64,000 nucleotides of DNA from Muribaculaceae bacterium (GCA_017405965.1 JAFQZK010000035.1:62001-126000); one strand, 5' to 3'. Shown: positions 36,691 through 46,016, counted from the first letter of the stretch. Numbers and translations: made by a program. The notes: generated by a model not told the origin, from the sequence alone.

Positions 36691-37161
36691 TTAAATTTCG
36701 ATTTTGAGGATTTCAAATTTCATCAGTCCGGCAGGTGCCTGTACGTCAACGATTTCGCCCACCTTGTGTCCCAGCAGGCCCTTGGCGATGGGGGTAGAGA
36801 TCGAAATCTTGCCCTCGCGCAGGTTGGCCTCGGTCTCGGTGACGATGGTGTAGGTCATCTGCGATTTGGTCTTCACGTTACGGATGGTCACTTTGTTAAG
36901 CAGCTGAACCTCGTCGGTTGTGATTTTGCTCTCGTCGATGATGCGTGCCGATGCAATCAGGCTCTTGAGCTCTGCAATCTTGGCCTCAAGCATGCCCTGG
37001 CGCTCCTTGGCGGCATCATATTCTGCGTTTTCTGAAAGGTCGCCCTTGTCGCGTGCTTCAACGATGGCACGGACTACCTCGGGACGTTCTACGTTCTCAA
37101 GATGAGCAAGCTCGGCCATCTTCTTGTCGTAGCCTTCCTGTGTCATGTAAGTAATAGCCAT
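36691..37161 (-). CDS. greA: Transcription elongation factor GreA
   Basis: A 156-residue factor that rescues backtracked RNA polymerase by stimulating transcript cleavage. The N-terminal coiled coil (YDKKMAELAHLENVERPEVVRAIVEARDKGDLSENAEYDAAKERQ) carries the acidic tip DLSENAEYDAAKE; the C-terminal FKBP-like domain includes ISISTPIAKGLLGHKVGEIVDVQAPAG. The length is normal. A -7 box TATCTTTG on the minus strand (37263-37270) lies about 100 bases upstream. First of two genes with the HIT gene. Confidence 0.95.
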   Translation of the reverse strand: MAITYMTQEGYDKKMAELAHLENVERPEVVRAIVEARDKGDLSENAEYDAAKERQGMLEAKIAELKSLIASARIIDESKITTDEVQLLNKVTIRNVKTKSQMTYTIVTETEANLREGKISISTPIAKGLLGHKVGEIVDVQAPAGLMKFEILKIEI

Positions 37162-37387
37162 GCTAAATACTGTGTTTCTAAATTTTTAAGATTCAAAAAA
37201 TTAGAAGAATCTCAACTGGTTGCTGAAGAGATCCCTCGCGGTTAATATTCGTTTTAACGCTGCAAAGATAATTGTTTTTTTGATTTGTGGGGCCCGATTG
37301 TTAATAAAATCACGCTTTTTTATTAAAAATTAACCGAATATGGCGACAATGCTACGGCTTTCAGTGATGCTGTCTGGCCCGGGATGA

Positions 37388-38824
37388 TTATCGACGCCAC
37401 AATGCGATGACCTGCCTTGTGGCAAAGGCGAGGCTGATGATCGTGATCACAGCGGCGATGACCACCTGACCGCCCTCCATCGCCACCATCACGGCGACAG
37501 CCACTGCCAGCGTCCACAGCAGGTTGTATAGGCTGCCTGTCGAAACGCTCAGGCGGTAGTTCTTGAAATACACCACAGCCACGATTGCCGTGTACAGCAT
37601 GTAAGACACCAGGAAGGCGATACCCAGTCCCGTGAGGCCCCACCAGCGATAGAACACGATGTTGAGCACCAGGTTGATGACGGCGCTGGCCACCTCGGTC
37701 CACAGGTAGGTCTTGCCGTCGCCCTTGGCCAGGATGGTGAAGGCCAGGCACCACGAGAGGGTGCGCAGCACGGTGCCGATCATGCCCCAGGAGATGAAGG
37801 TGAGGATGACGTTGAATTCGGGCGTGTAGAGCAGCCACACGACCACTTCGCGCAAGAGGATGAAGAGTGCCACCACGGGCGCCATGACGGCAATGGCGAC
37901 GTTGATTTCTTGCGACACATAGGCCCGCAGCCTCATGCGGCTCTCGGCGACCTTGGCCAGGCGGGGGTAATACTCCATGCCCAGGGCGGTGAGAATCAAC
38001 CCTGTGTATTTATTGATTAAGGTGTAGCCGGCTTGATAGAAGCCCACTGTCTCGGTGCCGGCATTGACGTTGAGCCAGGCATTGAAGGCATAGCTGGCCA
38101 GGATGCTGGCAAAATTGCCGAGTGTCATGTAGATGCCTAATCTGACGAATCCCTTGCCCATGTCGAAGGTCTCGCGTCGCGTCATCTTGACGGGCGCGTA
38201 TTCACGGTTGCGGAATAGCCACGCGAAGGCCGCGAGAGCTACCGCATAGGCGATGATCGACGGCAAGATGCTGCGTTCACGCAGGATGTAGAACAGCGGC
38301 ACCGACACGGCCAGCCCGACGATGGTGCCCCACAGCGTGACGCTTGCCAACCGCTTAAGGCGGGCGGTGCCCTGCAGCACGGCATATTCGCCGTTGGTCA
38401 ATGCCTGCAGCAGCACCGCGATGCTCAGGACGACAAAGCCCCAGATGTGCGCGCTGTCTCCGAAGGTGACCTGGCTGAGCAACGGGGCCAGCGAGAGCGT
38501 CAATAACGCTCCGGCGAGTCCCAGCCACAGCGACCACTTGCGCACGACCGATATCATGCGTGCCACAAGGCTGGTGTCGCGTCCCTCGGTGGCTTGCGAG
38601 ATGTCGCGCACGCTGCTCGACCTGATACCCAGGTTGGTGCCTGTCGAGATCATTTCGAGGGCGTTGTTGAACAGGCCGAAAAGGCCGATGCCCACAGGGC
38701 CGATCCACAAGGCCACCAGCTTGGTGCGGATGATGGAGCACAGGATGCCCATCACCTGGACACCGCCGAACAGGCCCATCGCCTTCATCGCCATGCGTGA
38801 TATGTTGCCTCGTTTCTCAGCCAT
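37388..38824 (-). CDS. Polysaccharide (O-antigen/capsule) flippase, MOP superfamily
   Basis: A 478-residue protein with about 14 membrane helices across its length, starting RMAMKAMGLFGGVQVMGILCS. The N-terminal SSVRDISQA region and the overall pattern fit Wzx/MurJ-like lipid-linked oligosaccharide translocases of the MOP group. It would carry a saccharide-lipid intermediate across the inner membrane. The gene follows the FemAB/GNAT-like gene by 19 bases, so they are one operon. No glycosyltransferase cluster is present, so the glycan is unknown. Confidence 0.82.
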   Translation of the reverse strand: MAEKRGNISRMAMKAMGLFGGVQVMGILCSIIRTKLVALWIGPVGIGLFGLFNNALEMISTGTNLGIRSSSVRDISQATEGRDTSLVARMISVVRKWSLWLGLAGALLTLSLAPLLSQVTFGDSAHIWGFVVLSIAVLLQALTNGEYAVLQGTARLKRLASVTLWGTIVGLAVSVPLFYILRERSILPSIIAYAVALAAFAWLFRNREYAPVKMTRRETFDMGKGFVRLGIYMTLGNFASILASYAFNAWLNVNAGTETVGFYQAGYTLINKYTGLILTALGMEYYPRLAKVAESRMRLRAYVSQEINVAIAVMAPVVALFILLREVVVWLLYTPEFNVILTFISWGMIGTVLRTLSWCLAFTILAKGDGKTYLWTEVASAVINLVLNIVFYRWWGLTGLGIAFLVSYMLYTAIVAVVYFKNYRLSVSTGSLYNLLWTLAVAVAVMVAMEGGQVVIAAVITIISLAFATRQVIALWRR

Positions 38825-38843
38825 GACACATAAACACTATATG

Positions 38844-39791
38844 CTACAGGACCACTTCATAGGTGTTATAGACAATGCCCCTGCCGCCCAGGCGGAATTT
38901 CTGGCGCACGAGGCCCTCGTTGAGGTAGCGGCCGTGATCCTCGTTGGAGATGCCGAAGTCGAAATAGCGGTATCCCAGCTGGCCGTATTCACTGATCAGG
39001 TAATCAAACAGCAGGGTCAACGCCTTGCGTTCTTTGCCTTGCGGGGATGACCCGATGTACTGGCTGTGAGCCACGGGTTTGGAAAGATACATCACCACGC
39101 CGGCCAGCAGTTCGCCGTCAAGCGTGGCGGTGTACAACTTGATGTTGTCAGGAAAACGCTTCCGCAGCAGCTCGATTTCGGCCAACGTGTGAACCGGGCG
39201 GGTGTCGTAGCGCTCGTCGAGCAGCGTCTCGAGCAGATGCCAGTAGCCACTCCAGTCGTCGCTGGGCCCCACCTTGATGCCGGCCTTGCGGGCGGCATTG
39301 GCTCCGCTCTTGTTGCCGCGGTCCAGTGCCAGGGGACAGTTCAGATCGATGGTCGTGGAGAGGTTGCTCTCGATGAGCGTCGCGTGATGCCTGAACAGGG
39401 CGTACAGGTCTTCCTCGCAGGGGTAGCGATGGTAGATGTGAGGCACGGCCTTATAGACCAGTCGCTTGATGCCGTGGGCTCGCATCCACTCGGTGGCGGC
39501 ATCCATCACCTCGAGCATCATGACGGGGTCAAAGTGCTTGAGCGGCAGCAGCCAGCTGCCGTAGGTGAGACCACGGTGGGAGTAGAGGGTGTCACTGTCG
39601 ATGCAGGCAGGGAGCACGGCGCACCACTTGTCGTTGTGGACGGCCACGAGCGAGCAGTCCTCAAAACGGTCGCTGTGGTAGTCCATGTAACCGCGTTGAT
39701 GCAGGAAGGTGCCGTTGCGGCTCGACTTGACGAATTCGTCCCAGCGCGCCGACATCGAAGCGTCATATTTGATGATGGTTGTCATACTCAT
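38844..39791 (-). CDS. FemAB/GNAT-like acyltransferase
   Basis: A 315-residue cytoplasmic protein. The architecture resembles the GNAT fold of the FemAB/BioF2-like group, with an aminoacyl/acyl transferase core: FLHQRGYMDYHSDRFEDCSLVAV near 30, RLVYKAVPHIYHRYPCEEDLYAL near 115, NKSGANAARKAGIKVGPS near 180, and KALTLLFDYLISEYGQLGYRYFDFGIS near 265. Related proteins modify cell-wall peptides or surface polysaccharides. The flippase gene follows at 19 bases, so it probably acts on the same surface glycan. Substrate unknown. Confidence 0.7.
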   Translation of the reverse strand: MSMTTIIKYDASMSARWDEFVKSSRNGTFLHQRGYMDYHSDRFEDCSLVAVHNDKWCAVLPACIDSDTLYSHRGLTYGSWLLPLKHFDPVMMLEVMDAATEWMRAHGIKRLVYKAVPHIYHRYPCEEDLYALFRHHATLIESNLSTTIDLNCPLALDRGNKSGANAARKAGIKVGPSDDWSGYWHLLETLLDERYDTRPVHTLAEIELLRKRFPDNIKLYTATLDGELLAGVVMYLSKPVAHSQYIGSSPQGKERKALTLLFDYLISEYGQLGYRYFDFGISNEDHGRYLNEGLVRQKFRLGGRGIVYNTYEVVL

Positions 39792-39805
39792 TTATTAATA
39801 TAACG

Positions 39806-39839
39806 CAAAAGTACGCCAAAAAATATTACCTTTGCCAAA
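39806..39839. promoter_or_regulatory. Overlapping divergent promoters
   Basis: Minus strand: TACTTTTG (39806-39813) with TTTG 22 bases upstream serves the GNAT-flippase operon. Plus strand: TACCTTTG (39827-39834) serves the symporter gene starting at 39868; its -33 is weak. The two boxes lie so close that transcription from one would hinder the other. Confidence 0.5.
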
Positions 39840-39867
39840 AATTTACGAATAATCATAGTTCTATTGC

Positions 39868-41046
39868 ATGAAACGCATAAAACTTTCCAAAATCGGGCTA
39901 TTGCCTCGAGTGATCATCGCCATCATCCTGGGTGTGCTGTGTGGCACGTTTTTCCCAGTTTGGGCCGTGAGATGCTTTGTCACGTTCAACAGCATCTTCA
40001 GTCACTTCCTGTCGTTCTTGATTCCGCTCATCATCGTGGGCCTGGTGACACCCGCCATTGCCGACATCGGCAAGGGGGCGGGCAAGTTGCTGCTCATCAC
40101 GGCGCTCATTGCCTACGGCGACACGGTGTTCTCGGGGTTCTTGAGCTACTTCACCAGCACGGGCATCTTCCCGGCGCTCATCGACCGCAGCCAGGCGGCC
40201 CAGGCTGTCGCTACGGCCGAAGACTTGACGCCGTTCTTCACCATCGAGATTCCGCCGCTGCTCGATGTGATGAGTGCCTTGATTTCGGCCTTTGTCATGG
40301 GTCTGGGCATCTCGTTCTTTGAGTCGCCCAATCTCAAGAAGGCCTTCGATGAGTTCCGCGATATCATCGTCAAGACCATCGAGGTGGCGCTGATTCCCAT
40401 CTTGCCCGTTTACATCTTCTCGATTTTCCTGAACATGTCCTATTCGGGCCAGGCTTGGCGCATCATCAACGTGTTCATCGCCATCATCGGTGTCATCTTT
40501 GTGATGCACATCTTCCTGCTCGTTTTCCAGTACATCATTGCCGGCTTGATATCACAGCGCAATCCGTTCAAGGCCCTTTACACGATGCTGCCGGCCTATT
40601 TCACGGCCCTGGGCACCTCCTCGTCGGCGGCCACGATTCCCGTGACCATGGCCCAGGCCAAGAAGAATGGCGTGAGCGACGGCATCGCCGGATTTGTGGT
40701 GCCGTTGTGTGCCACGATCCATTTGTCGGGCAGTGCGATGAAGATCACGGCTTGTGCGGTGGCCCTGTTGCTGATGCAGGGTGGGGTGATTGAGTTTGGC
40801 TCGTTCACGGGCTTTATCCTCATGCTGGGCGTGATGATGGTGGCAGCTCCCGGTGTTCCCGGCGGCGCCATCATGGCAGCCCTGGGCGTGTTGCAGTCGA
40901 TGTTGGGCTTCACTGCCGAGCAGCAAGCCGTCATGATTGCACTCTACATCACTATGGACAGCTTCGGCACTGCTTGCAACGTGACGGGCGACGGCGCAAT
41001 CGCCCTGGTCGTTGACCGCATTTATGCCAAACGAAGCCTCAAATAG
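39868..41046 (+). CDS. Dicarboxylate/amino acid:cation symporter (DAACS family)
   Basis: A 392-residue transporter of the glutamate/dicarboxylate:Na+ or H+ group. Visible signatures are GTFFPVWAVRCFVTFNSIFSHFLSFLIPLIIVGLVTPAIAD (TM1-2), FTALGTSSSAATIPVTMAQAKKNGVSDGIAGFVVPLCATIHLSGSAM (HP1-TM7, with the SSSAATIP turn and GTS) and APGVPGGAIMAALGVLQSMLG (HP2). Substrates in the family are glutamate, aspartate, serine/threonine, succinate or fumarate; which is used here is unknown. About eight helices plus two hairpins. Monocistronic. Confidence 0.9.
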   Translation: MKRIKLSKIGLLPRVIIAIILGVLCGTFFPVWAVRCFVTFNSIFSHFLSFLIPLIIVGLVTPAIADIGKGAGKLLLITALIAYGDTVFSGFLSYFTSTGIFPALIDRSQAAQAVATAEDLTPFFTIEIPPLLDVMSALISAFVMGLGISFFESPNLKKAFDEFRDIIVKTIEVALIPILPVYIFSIFLNMSYSGQAWRIINVFIAIIGVIFVMHIFLLVFQYIIAGLISQRNPFKALYTMLPAYFTALGTSSSAATIPVTMAQAKKNGVSDGIAGFVVPLCATIHLSGSAMKITACAVALLLMQGGVIEFGSFTGFILMLGVMMVAAPGVPGGAIMAALGVLQSMLGFTAEQQAVMIALYITMDSFGTACNVTGDGAIALVVDRIYAKRSLK

Positions 41047-41527
41047 CAGTAATGCAAAAAAAATATAAGCCCATAAAACGCTACATTTCAGCAAAATATT
41101 GTTTTTTTAGTCAAGTTTTTTAGAAAAAAAACAAAAAAAAATTTTGTATGTGAGAAAATGATGTTAACTTTGTAGCGCATAAAAGGGAAAAATCAATTTT
41201 GATTTATCAAAGAGTTTCGGATTAACTTACTGTCGAGAAGATAGAATGGTTAATCCATTTTTTTTATCCCCCCACCACATCATTCATTCCTCAACCACAA
41301 TTCTTTTTCCGTCAACCCGTTAGCAAGACATCAGGATGCTTGATGTCCTATCGCTCGTGCCCAATTGTGTTGCCCTCGCCATTCGGTCCACCCGAAGGGT
41401 GACCTCTGAGTAACCGTAGTACCTGCCGGCAAAACGAGCTCTGCGAGTGCAGTGGCAGGCACCACGGGTGATGGATCCTGCCCGCATCGTCGCTGGAGGC
41501 GACCCCTTGCTTGGTGTGATCGCTGGT

Positions 41528-41553
41528 GTAGGGCCTCGCCTTGGCGTGGCCGC
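41528..41553 (+). repeat. Interspersed repeat A, copy 3
   Basis: Identical over 26 bases to the copies at 17606 and 19993, again outside genes and upstream of a secreted-protein gene. Confidence 0.85.
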
Positions 41554-41636
41554 CATTTATAACACATTTTTATAGCTATTAAAAATTTGGTAACGATAAA
41601 GCAGTTGCCCCTGTGGCATATTGTCACACACATGAT

Positions 41637-41700
41637 CGGGAAATTAAAAGAAAACTAATTTTTTATTCTCATTTGTTTAATTTCCCGCCCGTCAGGGCGG
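41637..41700 (+). repeat. Palindromic repeat C, copy 1
   Basis: A 12-bp perfect stem (CGGGAAATTAAA at 41637 with TTTAATTTCCCG ending at 41687) overlaps a second hairpin CCGCCC-GTCA-GGGCGG (41685-41700). A related block is at 45846-45890; the two frame the dockerin/cohesin gene pair. Confidence 0.75.
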
Positions 41701-41854
41701 ATATTATTACAGATAGCCCAACTTTTATACCATTGCCAAAAATAATGTGCCTCCAGTTACCAACCTTTAGTAAAAAATGTCTAATTTTGCAAGTTACATC
41801 TAATGCATATCAATTACCCGAATAATCAATCAACCATATAAAACCGAAACGACA

Positions 41855-44800
41855 ATGAAACACCTCATCAAACTCTCGCTCCTGCTGCTGGCATTCCTGA
41901 TACCAGCCACAACCACCGCCCACGACTTCGAGGTCGACGGCGTCTACTACAATATCGTCAATGATAACGAAGTCGAAGTCACCTACCAAGGAACTTCATA
42001 TCACAGTGGTCATTATTCTGGAGATATGAGTTTCCCCTCCATAGTTACTTATAATGGCATTACTTACTCTGTCACCTCCATCGGTGACTATGCGTTCTCA
42101 TATAGCTCTCGCTTGACAAACGTCAACATTCCCACTTCCGTCACCTCCATTGGCGATCATGCTTTCTACAATAGTGGCATAACGAGCATCTTCATACCTA
42201 CTTCCATCACGTCCATTGGTGATGGTGCATTTTCTTGCTGCGGAAAACGGACCAATATAATCGTGGCAGATGGAAATAATATTTACGACTCCCGTGACAA
42301 CTGCAATGCTATAATTGAAACTGCGACCAATAAACTGATTGTTGGTTGCAAGAATACAGTTATTCCTGCCTCCGTCACTTCTATAGGCAATTATGCGTTC
42401 TCTAGTTGCAAAGACCTGACGAGTGTGAACCTCCCCACTTCTGTCGCAACCATTGGCAACTATGCGTATGAGTATTGTAATGGCTTGGCAAGTGTGAACA
42501 TCCCCACCTCCGTCACCTCCATTGGCGACTGTGCGTTTTATTCGTGTAGTGGCCTTACGAATATCTACATCCCTTCCTCTGTTTTTTCCATCGGCGATGG
42601 TGCTTTCTCTGGATGCTCTAAAGTGGATGATATAATTGTAGCAAGTGGTAATCCATACTACGATTCCCGTGATAACTGCAATGCTATAATTGAGTCAGCC
42701 ACTAATACCTTATTATCTGGTTGTAAGAATACTGTCATCCCAAACACTGTTAATTCTATCGGCAACAATGCTTTTCTCCTTTGTGGCCTAACTAACATTG
42801 TCATCCCAAACTCTGTCACTCAAATTGGAAACTGTGCATTTTTAGGCAGTGGCTTGAAGAGCATTACATTCGGTGATTCTGTCATTCACATTGGTGACTA
42901 TGCGTTCTCTCTATGTGATGGTCTGTACAGTATTACTTTACCCAACACTGTCAAATATATTGGCTGCTCAGCCTTCTATGAATGCATGAATCTGACGAGT
43001 GTCACGATCCCTAAATCAGTCAATTTCATAGGTGATGAGGCATTTCACTATTGCACTGGCCTGACCTGTATAAATGTGGAAAGCGGTAATATGACTTATG
43101 ATTCTCGCAACAATTGTAATGCAATTATTGAGACAGCGACTAATACCCTAAAAGTAGGTTGCAATAATACAATCATCCCAAACACTGTTACTTCTATTGG
43201 AGACTTTGCTTTTGCTGCCTGCAGTGGCCTGACTAGCATAACAATCCCTGATTCCCTAACTTCTATTGGCTGCGAAGCGTTCTTTGATTGCAGTGGCCTG
43301 ACTACTGTGACCATACCCAATTCCGTAACGTTCTTCGGTGACGCAGCGTTCGCAACCTGCGGTAGATGGTCTGATGTCTATTCTTATATTACGGATTTAT
43401 CAAAAGTTTCTATTGTTGGCTCAAATGTCTTCTTTCTCTCGGAGAATAGCACTTTACACGTACCGTATGGCACCACAGCTGCCTATCAAGCCAATGGCCG
43501 ATTCTTTTCTGGCAATGGTTCAATCGTTGAGATGGATCCTGTGCCTGCCACATCCATTTTATTGAACCGAAGCAGCGCAGTTTTGACAAACGGTGAGACT
43601 ATGCAATTGATTGCTACAATTATGCCCGTAAATGCCGACATGTCGGTGTCGTGGGCCCCAAGTAATCCAGGTGTTGCTACTGTTGATGACAACGGCTTGG
43701 TGACTGCAGTGAATGTCGGCTCCGCCACTATCACGGCAGTGACGACCGATGGCAGCAACCTGAGTGCTTCGTGTGCAGTGACGGTGAGGAACCTCAGTGC
43801 CAGCGAGTGTTTCTCGGTCAACGACCTCACGGCGTTCCATGGCGACACGATTGTGATTCCTGTTGCTATGGTTAACGAGGCGAGCATCATCTCGTTCCAG
43901 ACCGATATCTATCTTCCCGAGGGACTGGAATTGCTGCAGGAGGACGGCGAATACCTGATTGACCCGTCGCCTCGCATGACAACGACCCACAGCATCATGA
44001 GCAATGCTGTGTCCAACGGCTCCATCCGTGTGGTATGCTATTCGGCGAACTACAAACCCTTCAAGGGCGAGAGCGGAGAAGACCTGTTCTATCTCACCGT
44101 CAAGGTGGCCGATGATGCCGAGGGCGACTACACCGTCCAGCTGAAGAACACGTTGTTCACGACCAGCGACTTTGATGAAATCGCAGTGCCCGACGCTGCC
44201 GCCATCGTCAACGTGATGTCCTACATCCCTGGTGACGCCAACAACAGCGGCACGGTGACGGTGACCGATGTGGTGGTGGCCTCGCAATACATCCTGGAGC
44301 TGAATCCCGAACCGTTCAACTTCACTGCAGCCGACGTGAACGAGGACGGCTCAATCACCGTGACCGACGTGTCGCGCATCGCCTGGATGGTGCTGAACCC
44401 CGCATCCAAGGCTCCGCTGCTGCGTGCGCCCGCCCTGTGGAACAACGGCGACCTGATGAGCGGCAATGACCTCACGCTGGCTGCAGGTGAGACCCGCAGG
44501 GTGAGCATCACGCTCGACAATGTTTTGGCCTACAGCGCCTTCCAGCTCGATCTGCACTTGCCCGAGGGCTTGACCGCAAGCAATTTCGCCTTGACCGACC
44601 GTGCTGGCAGCCACGCCTTCGACGTGAACACGCTGCATAGCGGTGCCATCCGCGCGCTGTGCTACTCGCCCGCATTGACGGCCATCCGTGGCCACGAGGG
44701 CGACTTGCTGACCTTTGACGTCACTGCCACGGGCACCGTGAACGGCGGCATCACAGTTGACGGCATCGAACTGGTCACCCCCGACTGTCAAACCGTGATA

Positions 44801-44989
44801 CTCGACGGCTTCGTCATCGGCGTGAATACTGTAACCAGCGTGAGCGAACTGTCTGACGGCAAGACCGTTGCCCGAGTCGAGTACTTCAACCTCGCCGGCC
44901 AGCAAATTGACCGTCCCGACAGCGGCGTGACGCTCGTCGTGACCACCTACACAGACGGCACCCGCAACACCACCAAACTCATCCGTTAA
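41855..44989 (+). CDS. BspA-like LRR protein with Big_2, two cohesin-like domains and an internal dockerin
   Basis: A 1044-residue secreted protein. Signal peptide about 1-22 (ending PATTTAH). LRR_5/BspA repeats about 25-560. A Big_2 Ig-like domain is at about 562-645 (ATSILLNRSSAVLTNGETMQL). A cohesin-like beta-sandwich is at about 650-788 (VIPVAMVNEASIISFQTDIYLPEGLEL). A dockerin is at about 790-850 (DANNSGTVTVTDVVVASQY and DVNEDGSITVTDVSRIAWM). A second cohesin-like domain is at about 862-985 (ITLDNVLAYSAFQLDLHLPEGLTA). The tail VEYFNLAGQQIDRPDSGV resembles a type IX secretion sorting signal. Cohesin-like and dockerin modules in one chain suggest self-association or a scaffold. The domain assignments are by eye. 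Confidence 0.82.
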   Translation: MKHLIKLSLLLLAFLIPATTTAHDFEVDGVYYNIVNDNEVEVTYQGTSYHSGHYSGDMSFPSIVTYNGITYSVTSIGDYAFSYSSRLTNVNIPTSVTSIGDHAFYNSGITSIFIPTSITSIGDGAFSCCGKRTNIIVADGNNIYDSRDNCNAIIETATNKLIVGCKNTVIPASVTSIGNYAFSSCKDLTSVNLPTSVATIGNYAYEYCNGLASVNIPTSVTSIGDCAFYSCSGLTNIYIPSSVFSIGDGAFSGCSKVDDIIVASGNPYYDSRDNCNAIIESATNTLLSGCKNTVIPNTVNSIGNNAFLLCGLTNIVIPNSVTQIGNCAFLGSGLKSITFGDSVIHIGDYAFSLCDGLYSITLPNTVKYIGCSAFYECMNLTSVTIPKSVNFIGDEAFHYCTGLTCINVESGNMTYDSRNNCNAIIETATNTLKVGCNNTIIPNTVTSIGDFAFAACSGLTSITIPDSLTSIGCEAFFDCSGLTTVTIPNSVTFFGDAAFATCGRWSDVYSYITDLSKVSIVGSNVFFLSENSTLHVPYGTTAAYQANGRFFSGNGSIVEMDPVPATSILLNRSSAVLTNGETMQLIATIMPVNADMSVSWAPSNPGVATVDDNGLVTAVNVGSATITAVTTDGSNLSASCAVTVRNLSASECFSVNDLTAFHGDTIVIPVAMVNEASIISFQTDIYLPEGLELLQEDGEYLIDPSPRMTTTHSIMSNAVSNGSIRVVCYSANYKPFKGESGEDLFYLTVKVADDAEGDYTVQLKNTLFTTSDFDEIAVPDAAAIVNVMSYIPGDANNSGTVTVTDVVVASQYILELNPEPFNFTAADVNEDGSITVTDVSRIAWMVLNPASKAPLLRAPALWNNGDLMSGNDLTLAAGETRRVSITLDNVLAYSAFQLDLHLPEGLTASNFALTDRAGSHAFDVNTLHSGAIRALCYSPALTAIRGHEGDLLTFDVTATGTVNGGITVDGIELVTPDCQTVILDGFVIGVNTVTSVSELSDGKTVARVEYFNLAGQQIDRPDSGVTLVVTTYTDGTRNTTKLIR

Positions 44990-45003
44990 ACAAATAGAAT
45001 GAT

Positions 45004-45087
45004 AACAATAAACACAATAGCATGCAATCCACATCACTCTGTTAAAAAGGGCACTCTGATTGTGTCTATTGTGTTTATTGTTTTTGT
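45004..45087 (+). terminator. Long hairpin terminator after the LRR-cohesin-dockerin gene
   Basis: A perfect 17-bp stem (AACAATAAACACAATAG at 45004-45020 with its complement at 45066-45082) followed by TTTTG. It lies 15 bases after the stop at 44989 and 23 bases before the next gene, so that gene may depend on read-through or on its own promoter, which was not identified. Confidence 0.75.
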
Positions 45088-45109
45088 TATGCTGACAAGA
45101 TAATAGACG

Positions 45110-45772
45110 ATGAAAAAGATAATATTGTTGATAATGGGCATGCTGGCATTGAATGCCGGAGCCCAAGACCGTTTCTATATTGAAGATTTCTCCATCGCTC
45201 CCGGAGAGACGTGCACCGTGAGCATCATGTTGGATAACCAGACGGCCTATACCGCTTTCCAGACCGATATCTACTTGCCTGAAGGACTGACGGTGGAACA
45301 GGAGGACGGAGACTATATCTTCGGCTTGACAAGTCGCAAGGCACGCGACCATAACATCGCCTCACAACTGCAGACAAATGGTTCCATCCGCATCATGTCC
45401 TATTCACCTCGCATCAACGCCTACAGCGGCAACAGCGGCGCACTGGTGACCTTTGAGGTGACGGCAAGCGTCGACTTCACAGGGACGGCCGTCATGGCCT
45501 TGCGCAATACCTTGTTCACCACCACGGCTGGTGTGGAAATCCGCCTTGCCGATGAGGTGTGCCATGTCACCGTGCCCGTCACGAGCCTCAAGGGCGATGT
45601 GAACGGCGACGGCTTTGTCAATATCAGTGATGTCACCGCGTTGATCAATTACCAGATGAGTAATGGGGCCATTACCATCGTTGAGGATAACGCCGACATG
45701 AACGACGATAACGACATCAATATCACCGACGTGACAATCCTTATCAACACCGTGCTCAAGACTGTCGATTGA
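45110..45772 (+). CDS. Small secreted protein made of one cohesin-like domain plus a dockerin
   Basis: A 220-residue protein: signal peptide about 1-19 (ending LNAGAQ), a cohesin-like domain at about 23-155 (SIAPGETCTVSIMLDNQTAYTAFQTDIYLPEGLTVEQ...LVTFEVTAS) and a dockerin at about 162-218 (DVNGDGFVNISDVTALINYQM and DMNDDNDINITDVTILINTVL). The cohesin-like domain is closely related to the two in the 41855 protein: TAFQTDIYLPEGL here, SFQTDIYLPEGLEL there. It looks like a minimal adaptor that could bind one partner by the cohesin-like face and another by the dockerin. Binding is inferred, not shown. Confidence 0.82.
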   Translation: MKKIILLIMGMLALNAGAQDRFYIEDFSIAPGETCTVSIMLDNQTAYTAFQTDIYLPEGLTVEQEDGDYIFGLTSRKARDHNIASQLQTNGSIRIMSYSPRINAYSGNSGALVTFEVTASVDFTGTAVMALRNTLFTTTAGVEIRLADEVCHVTVPVTSLKGDVNGDGFVNISDVTALINYQMSNGAITIVEDNADMNDDNDINITDVTILINTVLKTVD

Positions 45773-45845
45773 AGGTCGCTATCATGGACCGACTATATGA
45801 GACTGTGCCGTAATTCAATGACGCAGAAACAAACCGTGCTGCGCA

Positions 45846-45897
45846 CGGGAAAATATTCTAATTTGTTGAATTTCCCGCCCGTCAGGGCGGTTATTTT
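45846..45897 (+). repeat. Palindromic repeat C, copy 2, likely also a terminator
   Basis: CGGGAAA...TTTCCCG followed by CCGCCC-GTCA-GGGCGG and then TTATTTTTTG. It matches the 41637 copy in the last 27 bases. Standing after the cohesin-dockerin gene and before the convergent BspA-like gene, it probably ends one or both transcripts. Confidence 0.75.
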
Positions 45898-46016
45898 TTG
45901 AGGCGAAACAATTATGATACACCCACTATCGCTTTTTGCGCTGGTGAGGGTGGGGTAGAAAACACGGCGTGCGGGCCCAAATCCGGCCCGCACTCCTTTG
46001 TTATTGGGGGTTGAAC

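Larger units (their letters stand above)
41047..41854. other. Long intergenic region with repeats, no gene
   Basis: About 800 bases, AT-rich at first and then GC-rich (41330-41560). It holds repeat A copy 3 (41528-41553) and palindromic repeat C copy 1 (41637-41700). Frames in the GC-rich part have no recognisable product. A -7 box TAATTTTG at 41782-41789 fits the next gene, but no -33 was found. Confidence 0.6.

Noticed and set aside
41320-41633. Frames of 78 and 100 codons in the GC-rich part of the 41 kb gap
   Set aside because: Both run through repeat A; their product would be repeat-derived (RPRQGEALH-type) with no known domain.
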